In this document: in pieces, positions 1 through 11,035 of the stretch | How the letters are laid out: every line of letters begins with the position of its first letter | Numbering within the stretch: position 1 is the stretch's first letter | Source: Cinclus cinclus | Taxonomy: Eukaryota; Chordata; Aves; Passeriformes; Cinclidae | Reading direction: 5' to 3' | DNA length: 64,000 bases | Assembly: GCF_963662255.1 (NCBI RefSeq) | Contig: NW_026912161.1 | Location: 1-64,000 of the forward strand | The notes under the pieces: model-generated | What the model was told of the DNA's origin: nothing | The model's input: only the letters and a program-made list of their open reading frames with translations | The model's database searches: none | Made by a program: the position numbers and the translations under genes

Positions 1-200
1 AACAGCTGCGCCTAACTTGCCCAAGCTGCGAGAGCATTCTCAGCCGAGTTCTGCTTTGACAGAGCTATTGCTGAACTTTTGCAGCCCCGGAGGCTGCTGA
101 AACCAAGGCTGTGTTCTGCCTCTTCATTCTTGCCTTCCTGTGCTCCAGCGAGAAGTGAAGCTCTGGCACGGCATTCAGCTTTGCCGCCTCTCTGCACGGA

Positions 201-226
201 AAGCACTAGACAGAACTAGTGTGCTT
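201..226. repeat. Imperfect inverted repeat in the monomer with SpeI-type core
   Basis: AAG and CACTAG (201-209) pair with CTAGTG (216-221) and CTT (224-226), leaving a 6-base loop and a 2-base bulge. The element recurs in each copy and no polymorphic site falls in it. With 9 pairs it could form by chance in a 1.4-kb unit, so this is a structural note only. Confidence 0.4.
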
Positions 227-874
227 CGTGCATGCTCTCTCCTCGCTTTTATGGTCACTGCTCTGCTTTTTGCTTGGCAGCGTTCCAAGGGTCCACGGCA
301 TACCTCTTGCACAGCGAGAGGTGGCCGGCGAGGAATACTTGCTGGCTTAAGTCGTTCCATGCTCAAGGCATTCATCAGAGCAACACCATGGGGGAAAAGA
401 GGGGGGAACATTGCAGGACAAATTTCTATGCTGGAACAGGATTGTCTGCGAGACAGCTCTCCGCAGCGCTAGTATTTGGCCAGGCTGAAATCAGCGCCAC
501 GGGAAGCCAATCTGACAAGCGGAGTGCAACGAGCGCGGCGATATGGGGCCACTTGGCAGGTGGCCGAAGAAAGACGGCTGCCCCGCGAATGGGGTGCCAG
601 AAGGCAAGTTTCAGCAGGGCGTTGCGGGCGAGCTTAATGTGTAGCCGCAGTTGTTCTAGGCGAGATTGTAGCCGAGAAGCTTTCCGTCTCCATTCACGAG
701 ACAAGAAAAGCAGAACGCAATGGTCTAGAGGGTTGAGAAGAAAAGTGCTCGTAGCGAGCTCGTTGCGGCAGAAGCGAAAGCCAGGAGCAGCGTGCTCGCT
801 GCGAGAAGTAGACGGCGCTTCGCCTCCTTGGGAAGGAAATCGCGTCTGGGCACGAACGGCAGCCAGCGAAGCTT

Positions 875-894
875 CAGAACAGCAGGCTGTTCTG
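875..894. repeat. Inverted repeat in the monomer, 7-bp arms, 6-base spacer
   Basis: CAGAACA at 875-881 is the exact reverse complement of TGTTCTG at 888-894, with GCAGGC between. It recurs in every copy at unit 875-894. Site 881 is one of the array's main polymorphisms: 881C breaks the innermost pair, and 889C (copies 14 and 21, both already 881C) breaks the next. The arms contain AGAACA and TGTTCT, the two halves of a steroid-receptor-type palindrome, but the 6-base spacer is not the usual 3. No function is claimed. Confidence 0.6.
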
Positions 895-1379
895 CTCAGC
901 GTACGAGCCTGAAGTGAGTGGCAAGGGCTAAGGGGACAGTTCCAAGGCATCTAGCTTTCCTGCTAGCAATGCCATTTCTACCCTGCTGTGGAAAACATTG
1001 TCCTTTGCCCTTCTGCTCCGAGAGGCAGAGAGCACCTCGGCAGACGCAGTGCAGAGGGAAAGGACACAGTATCCGAGGGAGCGTGGCGCCGCTTAGGCGG
1101 GCAAAGCAGAAAGGTGCCGCCCGGCACTGGCTTTGACTCCCTGAGCTTCCTTGCTAGGACAGCAGCCGCCGAAAGCTGGCAACTAGGCTGCCAGAGTGCA
1201 GAATGTCGGCGGTCTGGCACGCCTGCTTGCCGAAAGCCAGGATCAGCGAGACAGCGTGCTAGGCTCTGTTTCACAGCACCCTGGAGAACACGCCCTTGAA
1301 GAATGCCCTCTCTGCTCCGCAAAAGCTCTGCCACAGTGAAGGTGGAAGAAGCAGCCTGTGGCCACGGGCAGAGCTGGTC

Positions 1380-2758
1380 AACAGCTGCGCCTAACTTGCC
1401 CAAGCTGCGAGAGCATTCTCAGCCGAGTTCTGCTTTGACAGAGCTATTGCTGAACTTTTGCAGCCCCGGAGGCTGCTGAAACCAAGGCTGTGTTCTGCCT
1501 CTTCATTCTTGCCTTCCTGTGCTCCAGCGAGAAGTGAAGCTCTGGCACGGCATTCAGCTTTGCCGCCTCTCTGCACGGAAAGCACTAGACAGAACTAGTG
1601 TGCTTCGTGCATGCTCTCTCCTCGCTTTTATGGTCACTGCTCTGCTTTTTGCTTGGCAGCGTTCCAAGGCTCCACGGCATACCTCTTGCACAGCGAGAGG
1701 TGGCCGGCGAGGAATACTTGCTGGCTTAAGTCGTTCCATGCTCAAGGCATTCATCAGAGCAACACCATGGGGGAAAAGAGGGGGGAACATTGCAGGACAA
1801 ATTTCTATGCTGGAACAGGATTGTCTGCGAGACAGCTCTCCGCAGCGCGAGTATTTGGCCAGGCTGAAATCAGCGCCACGGGAAGCCAATCTGACAAGCG
1901 GAGTGCAACGAGCGCGGCGATATGGGGCCACTTGGCAGGTGGCCGAAGAAAGACGGCTGCCCCGCGAATGGGGTGCCAGAAGGCAAGTTTCAGCAGGGCG
2001 TTGCGGGCGAGCTTAATGTGTAGCCGCAGTTGTTCTAGGCGAGATTGTAGCCGAGAAGCTTTCCGTCTCCATTCACGAGACAAGAAAAGCAGAACGCAAT
2101 GGTCTAGAGGGTTGAGAAGAAAAGTGCTCGTAGCGAGCTCGTTGCGGCAGAAGCGAAAGCCAGGAGCAGCGTGCTCGCTGCGAGAAGTAGACGGCGCTTC
2201 GCCTCCTTGGGAAGGAAATCGCGTCTGGGCACGAACGGCAGCCAGCGAAGCTTCAGAACCGCAGGCTGTTCTGCTCAGCGTACGAGCCTGAAGTGAGTGG
2301 CAAGGGCTAAGGGGACAGTTCCAAGGCATCTAGCTTTCCTGCTAGCAATGCCATTTCTACCCTGCTGTGGAAAACATTGTCCTTTGCCCTTCTGCTCCGA
2401 GAGGCAGAGAGCACCTCGGCAGACGCAGTGCAGAGGGAAAGGACACAGTATCCGAGGGAGCGTGGCGCCGCTTAGGCGGGCAAAGCAGAAAGGTGCCGCC
2501 CGGCACTGGCTTTGACTCCCTGAGCTTCCTTGCTAGGACAGCAGCCGCCGAAAGCTGGCAACTAGGCTGCCAGAGTGCAGAATGTCGGCGGTCTGGCACG
2601 CCTGCTTGCCGAAAGCCAGGATCAGCGAGACAGCGTGCTAGGCTCTGTTTCACAGCACCCTGGAGAACACGCCCTTGAAGAATGCCCTCTCTGCTCCGCA
2701 AAAGCTCTGCCACAGTGAAGGTGGAAGAAGCAGCCTGTGGCCACGGGCAGAGCTGGTC
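1380..2758 (+). repeat. Satellite monomer copy 2
   Basis: 1,379 bp, haplotype CGCC short. This 291C-470G-881C combination is shared only with copy 41, over 53 kb away. Confidence 0.97.
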
Positions 2759-4137
2759 AACAGCTGCGCCTAACTTGCCCAAGCTGCGAGAGCATTCTCA
2801 GCCGAGTTCTGCTTTGACAGAGCTATTGCTGAACTTTTGCAGCCCCGGAGGCTGCTGAAACCAAGGCTGTGTTCTGCCCTCTTCATTCTTGCCTTCCTGT
2901 GCTCCAGCGAGAAGTGAAGCTCTGGCACGGCATTCAGCTTTGCCGCCTCTCTGCACGGAAAGCACTAGACAGAACTAGTGTGCTTCGTGCATGCTCTCTC
3001 CTCGCTTTTATGGTCACTGCTCTGCTTTTTGCTTGGCAGCGTTCCAAGGCTCCACGGCATACCTCTTGCACAGCGAGAGGTGGCCGGCGAGGAATACTTG
3101 CTGGCTTAAGTCGTTCCATGCTCAAGGCATTCATCAGAGCAACACCATGGGGGAAAGAGGGGGGAACATTGCAGGACAAATTTCTATGCTGGAACAGGAT
3201 TGTCTGCGAGACAGCTCTCCGCAGCGCTAGTATTTGGCCAGGCTGAAATCAGCGCCACGGGAAGCCAATCTGACAAGCGGAGTGCAACGAGCGCGGCGAT
3301 ATGGGGCCACTTGGCAGGTGGCCGAAGAAAGACGGCTGCCCCGCGAATGGGGTGCCAGAAGGCAAGTTTCAGCAGGGCGTTGCGGGCGAGCTTAATGTGT
3401 AGCCGCAGTTGTTCTAGGCGAGATTGTAGCCGAGAAGCTTTCCGTCTCCATTCACGAGACAAGAAAAGCAGAACGCAATGGTCTAGAGGGTTGAGAAGAA
3501 AAGTGCTCGTAGCGAGCTCGTTGCGGCAGAAGCGAAAGCCAGGAGCAGCGTGCTCGCTGCGAGAAGTAGACGGCGCTTCGCCTCCTTGGGAAGGAAATCG
3601 CGTCTGGGCACGAACGGCAGCCAGCGAAGCTTCAGAACAGCAGGCTGTTCTGCTCAGCGTACGAGCCTGAAGTGAGTGGCAAGGGCTAAGGGGACAGTTC
3701 CAAGGCATCTAGCTTTCCTGCTAGCAATGCCATTTCTACCCTGCTGTGGAAAACATTGTCCTTTGCCCTTCTGCTCCGAGAGGCAGAGAGCACCTCGGCA
3801 GACGCAGTGCAGAGGGAAAGGACACAGTATCCGAGGGAGCGTGGCGCCGCTTAGGCGGGCAAAGCAGAAAGGTGCCGCCCGGCACTGGCTTTGACTCCCT
3901 GAGCTTCCTTGCTAGGACAGCAGCCGCCGAAAGCTGGCAACTAGGCTGCCAGAGTGCAGAATGTCGGCGGTCTGGCACGCCTGCTTGCCGAAAGCCAGGA
4001 TCAGCGAGACAGCGTGCTAGGCTCTGTTTCACAGCACCCTGGAGAACACGCCCTTGAAGAATGCCCTCTCTGCTCCGCAAAAGCTCTGCCACAGTGAAGG
4101 TGGAAGAAGCAGCCTGTGGCCACGGGCAGAGCTGGTC
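2759..4137 (+). repeat. Satellite monomer copy 3, two compensating one-base indels
   Basis: 1,379 bp, haplotype CTAC short. One extra C lies in the C run at 2877-2879 and one A is missing from the A run near 3154-3156, so the length is unchanged. Both changes are in short homopolymers and could be read errors. They break the long open frame seen in other copies. Confidence 0.97.
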
Positions 4138-5517
4138 AACAGCTGCGCCTAACTTGCCCAAGCTGCGAGAGCATTCTCAGCCGAGTTCTGCTTTGACAGA
4201 GCTATTGCTGAACTTTTGCAGCCCCGGAGGCTGCTGAAACCAAGGCTGTGTTCTGCCTCTTCATTCTTGCCTTCCTGTGCTCCAGCGAGAAGTGAAGCTC
4301 TGGCACGGCATTCAGCTTTGCCGCCTCTCTGCACGGAAAGCACTAGACAGAACTAGTGTGCTTCGTGCATGCTCTCTCCTCGCTTTTATGGTCACTGCTC
4401 TGCTTTTTGCTTGGCAGCGTTCCAAGGGTCCACGGCATACCTCTTGCACAGCGAGAGGTGGCCGGCGAGGAATACTTGCTGGCTTAAGTCGTTCCATGCT
4501 CAAGGCATTCATCAGAGCAACACCATGGGGGAAAAGAGGGGGGAACATTGCAGGACAAATTTCTATGCTGGAACAGGATTGTCTGCGAGACAGCTCTCCG
4601 CAGCGCGAGTATTTGGCCAGGCTGAAATCAGCGCCACGGGAAGCCAATCTGACAAGCGGAGTGCAACGAGCGCGGCGATATGGGGCCACTTGGCAGGTGG
4701 CCGAAGAAAGACGGCTGCCCCGCGAATGGGGTGCCAGAAGGCAAGTTTCAGCAGGGCGTTGCGGGCGAGCTTAATGTGTAGCCGCAGTTGTTCTAGGCGA
4801 GATTGTAGCCGAGAAGCTTTCCGTCTCCATTCACGAGACAAGAAAAGCAGAACGCAATGGTCTAGAGGGTTGAGAAGAAAAGTGCTCGTAGCGAGCTCGT
4901 TGCGGCAGAAGCGAAAGCCAGGAGCAGCGTGCTCGCTGCGAGAAGTAGACGGCGCTTCGCCTCCTTGGGAAGGAAATCGCGTCTGGGCACGAACGGCAGC
5001 CAGCGAAGCTTCAGAACCGCAGGCTGTTCTGCTCAGCGTACGAGCCTGAAGTGAGTGGCAAGGGCTAAGGGGACAGTTCCAAGGCATCTAGCTTTCCTGC
5101 TAGCAATGCCATTTCTACCCTGCTGTGGAAAACATTGTCCTTTGCCCTTCTGCTCCGAGAGGCAGAGAGCACCTCGGCAGACGCAGTGCAGAGGGAAAGG
5201 ACACAGTATCCGAGGGAGCGTGGCGCCGCTTAGGCGGGCAAAGCAGAAAGGTGCCGCCCGGCACTGGCTTTGACTCCCTGAGCTTCCTTGCTAGGACAGC
5301 AGCCGCCGAAAGCTGGCAACTAGGCTGCCAGAGTGCAGAATGTCGGCGGTCTGGCACGCCTGCTTGCCGAAAGCCAGGATCAGCGAGACAGCGTGCTAGG
5401 CTCTGTTTCACAGCACCCTGGAGAACACGCCCTTGAAGAATGCCCTCTCTGCTCCGCAAAAGCTCTGCCACAGTGAAGGTGGAAGAAGCAGCCTGTGGCC
5501 ACGGGCAGAGCTGGTTC
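4138..5517 (+). repeat. Satellite monomer copy 4
   Basis: 1,380 bp, haplotype GGCC long. First of three consecutive long copies and first copy with the extra junction T. Confidence 0.97.
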
Positions 5518-6897
5518 AACAGCTGCGCCTAACTTGCCCAAGCTGCGAGAGCATTCTCAGCCGAGTTCTGCTTTGACAGAGCTATTGCTGAACTTTTGCA
5601 GCCCCGGAGGCTGCTGAAACCAAGGCTGTGTTCTGCCTCTTCATTCTTGCCTTCCTGTGCTCCAGCGAGAAGTGAAGCTCTGGCACGGCATTCAGCTTTG
5701 CCGCCTCTCTGCACGGAAAGCACTAGACAGAACTAGTGTGCTTCGTGCATGCTCTCTCCTCGCTTTTATGGTCACTGCTCTGCTTTTTGCTTGGCAGCGT
5801 TCCAAGGCTCCACGGCATACCTCTTGCACAGCGAGAGGTGGCCGGCGAGGAATACTTGCTGGCTTAAGTCGTTCCATGCTCAAGGCATTCATCAGAGCAA
5901 CACCATGGGGGAAAAGAGGGGGGAACATTGCAGGACAAATTTCTATGCTGGAACAGGATTGTCTGCGAGACAGCTCTCCGCAGCGCTAGTATTTGGCCAG
6001 GCTGAAATCAGCGCCACGGGAAGCCAATCTGACAAGCGGAGTGCAACGAGCGCGGCGATATGGGGCCACTTGGCAGGTGGCCGAAGAAAGACGGCTGCCC
6101 CGCGAATGGGGTGCCAGAAGGCAAGTTTCAGCAGGGCGTTGCGGGCGAGCTTAATGTGTAGCCGCAGTTGTTCTAGGCGAGATTGTAGCCGAGAAGCTTT
6201 CCGTCTCCATTCACGAGACAAGAAAAGCAGAACGCAATGGTCTAGAGGGTTGAGAAGAAAAGTGCTCGTAGCGAGCTCGTTGCGGCAGAAGCGAAAGCCA
6301 GGAGCAGCGTGCTCGCTGCGAGAAGTAGACGGCGCTTCGCCTCCTTGGGAAGGAAATCGCGTCTGGGCACGAACGGCAGCCAGCGAAGCTTCAGAACAGC
6401 AGGCTGTTCTGCTCAGCGTACGAGCCTGAAGTGAGTGGCAAGGGCTAAGGGGACAGTTCCAAGGCATCTAGCTTTCCTGCTAGCAATGCCATTTCTACCC
6501 TGCTGTGGAAAACATTGTCCTTTGCCCTTCTGCTCCGAGAGGCAGAGAGCACCTCGGCAGACGCAGTGCAGAGGGAAAGGACACAGTATCCGAGGGAGCG
6601 TGGCGCCGCTTAGGCGGGCAAAGCAGAAAGGTGCCGCCCGGCACTGGCTTTGACTCCCTGAGCTTCCTTGCTAGGACAGCAGCCGCCGAAAGCTGGCAAC
6701 TAGGCTGCCAGAGTGCAGAATGTCGGCGGTCTGGCACGCCTGCTTGCCGAAAGCCAGGATCAGCGAGACAGCGTGCTAGGCTCTGTTTCACAGCACCCTG
6801 GAGAACACGCCCTTGAAGAATGCCCTCTCTGCTCCGCAAAAGCTCTGCCACAGTGAAGGTGGAAGAAGCAGCCTGTGGCCACGGGCAGAGCTGGTTC
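5518..6897 (+). repeat. Satellite monomer copy 5
   Basis: 1,380 bp, haplotype CTAC long. It is the only copy that combines 291C with the long junction. Confidence 0.97.
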
Positions 6898-8277
6898 AAC
6901 AGCTGCGCCTAACTTGCCCAAGCTGCGAGAGCATTCTCAGCCGAGTTCTGCTTTGACAGAGCTATTGCTGAACTTTTGCAGCCCCGGAGGCTGCTGAAAC
7001 CAAGGCTGTGTTCTGCCTCTTCATTCTTGCCTTCCTGTGCTCCAGCGAGAAGTGAAGCTCTGGCACGGCATTCAGCTTTGCCGCCTCTCTGCACGGAAAG
7101 CACTAGACAGAACTAGTGTGCTTCGTGCATGCTCTCTCCTCGCTTTTATGGTCACTGCTCTGCTTTTTGCTTGGCAGCGTTCCAAGGGTCCACGGCATAC
7201 CTCTTGCACAGCGAGAGGTGGCCGGCGAGGAATACTTGCTGGCTTAAGTCGTTCCATGCTCAAGGCATTCATCAGAGCAACACCATGGGGGAAAAGAGGG
7301 GGGAACATTGCAGGACAAATTTCTATGCTGGAACAGGATTGTCTGCGAGACAGCTCTCCGCAGCGCTAGTATTTGGCCAGGCTGAAATCAGCGCCACGGG
7401 AAGCCAATCTGACAAGCGGAGTGCAACGAGCGCGGCGATATGGGGCCACTTGGCAGGTGGCCGAAGAAAGACGGCTGCCCCGCGAATGGGGTGCCAGAAG
7501 GCAAGTTTCAGCAGGGCGTTGCGGGCGAGCTTAATGTGTAGCCGCAGTTGTTCTAGGCGAGATTGTAGCCGAGAAGCTTTCCGTCTCCATTCACGAGACA
7601 AGAAAAGCAGAACGCAATGGTCTAGAGGGTTGAGAAGAAAAGTGCTCGTAGCGAGCTCGTTGCGGCAGAAGCGAAAGCCAGGAGCAGCGTGCTCGCTGCG
7701 AGAAGTAGACGGCGCTTCGCCTCCTTGGGAAGGAAATCGCGTCTGGGCACGAACGGCAGCCAGCGAAGCTTCAGAACCGCAGGCTGTTCTGCTCAGCGTA
7801 CGAGCCTGAAGTGAGTGGCAAGGGCTAAGGGGACAGTTCCAAGGCATCTAGCTTTCCTGCTAGCAATGCCATTTCTACCCTGCTGTGGAAAACATTGTCC
7901 TTTGCCCTTCTGCTCCGAGAGGCAGAGAGCACCTCGGCAGACGCAGTGCAGAGGGAAAGGACACAGTATCCGAGGGAGCGTGGCGCCGCTTAGGCGGGCA
8001 AAGCAGAAAGGTGCCGCCCGGCACTGGCTTTGACTCCCTGAGCTTCCTTGCTAGGACAGCAGCCGCCGAAAGCTGGCAACTAGGCTGCCAGAGTGCAGAA
8101 TGTCGGCGGTCTGGCACGCCTGCTTGCCGAAAGCCAGGATCAGCGAGACAGCGTGCTAGGCTCTGTTTCACAGCACCCTGGAGAACACGCCCTTGAAGAA
8201 TGCCCTCTCTGCTCCGCAAAAGCTCTGCCACAGTGAAGGTGGAAGAAGCAGCCTGTGGCCACGGGCAGAGCTGGTTC
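6898..8277 (+). repeat. Satellite monomer copy 6
   Basis: 1,380 bp, haplotype GTCC long. Same haplotype as copy 11; copies 14 and 21 share it but add 889C. Confidence 0.97.
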
Positions 8278-9656
8278 AACAGCTGCGCCTAACTTGCCCA
8301 AGCTGCGAGAGCATTCTCAGCCGAGTTCTGCTTTGACAGAGCTATTGCTGAACTTTTGCAGCCCCGGAGGCTGCTGAAACCAAGGCTGTGTTCTGCCTCT
8401 TCATTCTTGCCTTCCTGTGCTCCAGCGAGAAGTGAAGCTCTGGCACGGCATTCAGCTTTGCCGCCTCTCTGCACGGAAAGCACTAGACAGAACTAGTGTG
8501 CTTCGTGCATGCTCTCTCCTCGCTTTTATGGTCACTGCTCTGCTTTTTGCTTGGCAGCGTTCCAAGGGTCCACGGCATACCTCTTGCACAGCGAGAGGTG
8601 GCCGGCGAGGAATACTTGCTGGCTTAAGTCGTTCCATGCTCAAGGCATTCATCAGAGCAACACCATGGGGGAAAAGAGGGGGGAACATTGCAGGACAAAT
8701 TTCTATGCTGGAACAGGATTGTCTGCGAGACAGCTCTCCGCAGCGCTAGTATTTGGCCAGGCTGAAATCAGCGCCACGGGAAGCCAATCTGACAAGCGGA
8801 GTGCAACGAGCGCGGCGATATGGGGCCACTTGGCAGGTGGCCGAAGAAAGACGGCTGCCCCGCGAATGGGGTGCCAGAAGGCAAGTTTCAGCAGGGCGTT
8901 GCGGGCGAGCTTAATGTGTAGCCGCAGTTGTTCTAGGCGAGATTGTAGCCGAGAAGCTTTCCGTCTCCATTCACGAGACAAGAAAAGCAGAACGCAATGG
9001 TCTAGAGGGTTGAGAAGAAAAGTGCTCGTAGCGAGCTCGTTGCGGCAGAAGCGAAAGCCAGGAGCAGCGTGCTCGCTGCGAGAAGTAGACGGCGCTTCGC
9101 CTCCTTGGGAAGGAAATCGCGTCTGGGCACGAACGGCAGCCAGCGAAGCTTCAGAACAGCAGGCTGTTCTGCTCAGCGTACGAGCCTGAAGTGAGTGGCA
9201 AGGGCTAAGGGGACAGTTCCAAGGCATCTAGCTTTCCTGCTAGCAATGCCATTTCTACCCTGCTGTGGAAAACATTGTCCTTTGCCCTTCTGCTCCGAGA
9301 GGCAGAGAGCACCTCGGCAGACGCAGTGCAGAGGGAAAGGACACAGTATCCGAGGGAGCGTGGCGCCGCTTAGGCGGGCAAAGCAGAAAGGTGCCGCCCG
9401 GCACTGGCTTTGACTCCCTGAGCTTCCTTGCTAGGACAGCAGCCGCCGAAAGCTGGCAACTAGGCTGCCAGAGTGCAGAATGTCGGCGGTCTGGCACGCC
9501 TGCTTGCCGAAAGCCAGGATCAGCGAGACAGCGTGCTAGGCTCTGTTTCACAGCACCCTGGAGAACACGCCCTTGAAGAATGCCCTCTCTGCTCCGCAAA
9601 AGCTCTGCCACAGTGAAGGTGGAAGAAGCAGCCTGTGGCCACGGGCAGAGCTGGTC
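8278..9656 (+). repeat. Satellite monomer copy 7
   Basis: 1,379 bp, haplotype GTAC short, with no private change seen; matches copies 1, 10, 13, 17, 20 and 24. Confidence 0.97.
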
Positions 9657-11035
9657 AACAGCTGCGCCTAACTTGCCCAAGCTGCGAGAGCATTCTCAGC
9701 CGAGTTCTGCTTTGACAGAGCTATTGCTGAACTTTTGCAGCCCCGGAGGCTGCTGAAACCAAGGCTGTGTTCTGCCTCTTCATTCTTGCCTTCCTGTGCT
9801 CCAGCGAGAAGTGAAGCTCTGGCACGGCATTCAGCTTTGCCGCCTCTCTGCACGGAAAGCACTAGACAGAACTAGTGTGCTTCGTGCATGCTCTCTCCTC
9901 GCTTTTATGGTCACTGCTCTGCTTTTTGCTTGGCAGCGTTCCAAGGGTCCACGGCATACCTCTTGCACAGCGAGAGGTGGCCGGCGAGGAATACTTGCTG
10001 GCTTAAGTCGTTCCATGCTCAAGGCATTCATCAGAGCAACACCATGGGGGAAAAGAGGGGGGAACATTGCAGGACAAATTTCTATGCTGGAACAGGATTG
10101 TCTGCGAGACAGCTCTCCGCAGCGCTAGTATTTGGCCAGGCTGAAATCAGCGCCACGGGAAGCCAATCTGACAAGCGGAGTGCAACGAGCGCGGCGATAT
10201 GGGGCCACTTGGCAGGTGGCCGAAGAAAGACGGCTGCCCCGCGAATGGGGTGCCAGAAGGCAAGTTTCAGCAGGGCGTTGCGGGCGAGCTTAATGTGTAG
10301 CCGCAGTTGTTCTAGGCGAGATTGTAGCCGAGAAGCTTTCCGTCTCCATTCACGAGACAAGAAAAGCAGAACGCAATGGTCTAGAGGGTTGAGAAGAAAA
10401 GTGCTCGTAGCGAGCTCGTTGCGGCAGAAGCGAAAGCCAGGAGCAGCGTGCTCGCTGCGAGAAGTAGACGGCGCTTCGCCTCCTTGGGAAGGAAATCGCG
10501 TCTGGGCACGAACGGCAGCCAGCGAAGCTTCAGAACCGCAGGCTGTTCTGCTCAGCGTACGAGCCTGAAGTGAGTGGCAAGGGCTAAGGGGACAGTTCCA
10601 AGGCATCTAGCTTTCCTGCTAGCAATGCCATTTCTACCCTGCTGTGGAAAACATTGTCCTTTGCCCTTCTGCTCCGAGAGGCAGAGAGCACCTCGGCAGA
10701 CGCAGTGCAGAGGGAAAGGACACAGTATCCGAGGGAGCGTGGCGCCGCTTAGGCGGGCAAAGCAGAAAGGTGCCGCCCGGCACTGGCTTTGACTCCCTGA
10801 GCTTCCTTGCTAGGACAGCAGCCGCCGAAAGCTGGCAACTAGGCTGCCAGAGTGCAGAATGTCGGCGGTCTGGCACGCCTGCTTGCCGAAAGCCAGGATC
10901 AGCGAGACAGCGTGCTAGGCTCTGTTTCACAGCACCCTGGAGAACACGCCCTTGAAGAATGCCCTCTCTGCTCCGCAAAAGCTCTGCCACAGTGAAGGTG
11001 GAAGAAGCAGCCTGTGGCCACGGGCAGAGCTGGTC
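9657..11035 (+). repeat. Satellite monomer copy 8
   Basis: 1,379 bp, haplotype GTCC short. This type is otherwise found only in the last quarter of the window (copies 36, 37, 40, 45 and 46). Confidence 0.97.

Larger units (their letters stand above)
1..1379 (+). repeat. Satellite monomer copy 1
   Basis: 1,379 bp, haplotype GTAC short. No private change seen, so it serves as the reference copy for unit numbering. No upstream flank is available. Confidence 0.97.

Noticed and set aside
140..637. Frame switching between 110 and 165 codons
   Set aside because: The difference is only site 470: T makes TAG, G makes GAG. It is a satellite polymorphism that assorts freely with other sites, not a regulated stop.
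875..894. Glucocorticoid-type response element
   Set aside because: The half sites AGAACA and TGTTCT are present, but spaced by 6 bases rather than 3, so it does not meet the consensus.
232..912. Forward 226-codon frame as a protein-coding gene repeated in the array
   Set aside because: No recognisable domain, no upstream signals, an overlapping antisense frame equally open, and 11 of 12 substitution sites inside it alter the amino acid. Frames of 64-174 codons on both strands are shadows of the same stop-poor sequence.
1091..1097. Telomere-like TTAGGC
   Set aside because: A single occurrence per monomer (CTTAGGCGG) with no tandem run.
1..1379. CENP-B box
   Set aside because: I checked the TTCG, CGAA and CCCG contexts I could find in the unit on both strands. 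None fits the pattern TTCG-N4-A-N2-CGGG, including the nearest at the CCCGG of unit 87-91. A systematic motif scan would settle it.
5496..5530. RNA polymerase III B box or tRNA-like element at the long junction
   Set aside because: GGTTCAACAGC in long copies resembles a B box but misses the final conserved C, and I found no A box upstream or tRNA cloverleaf.
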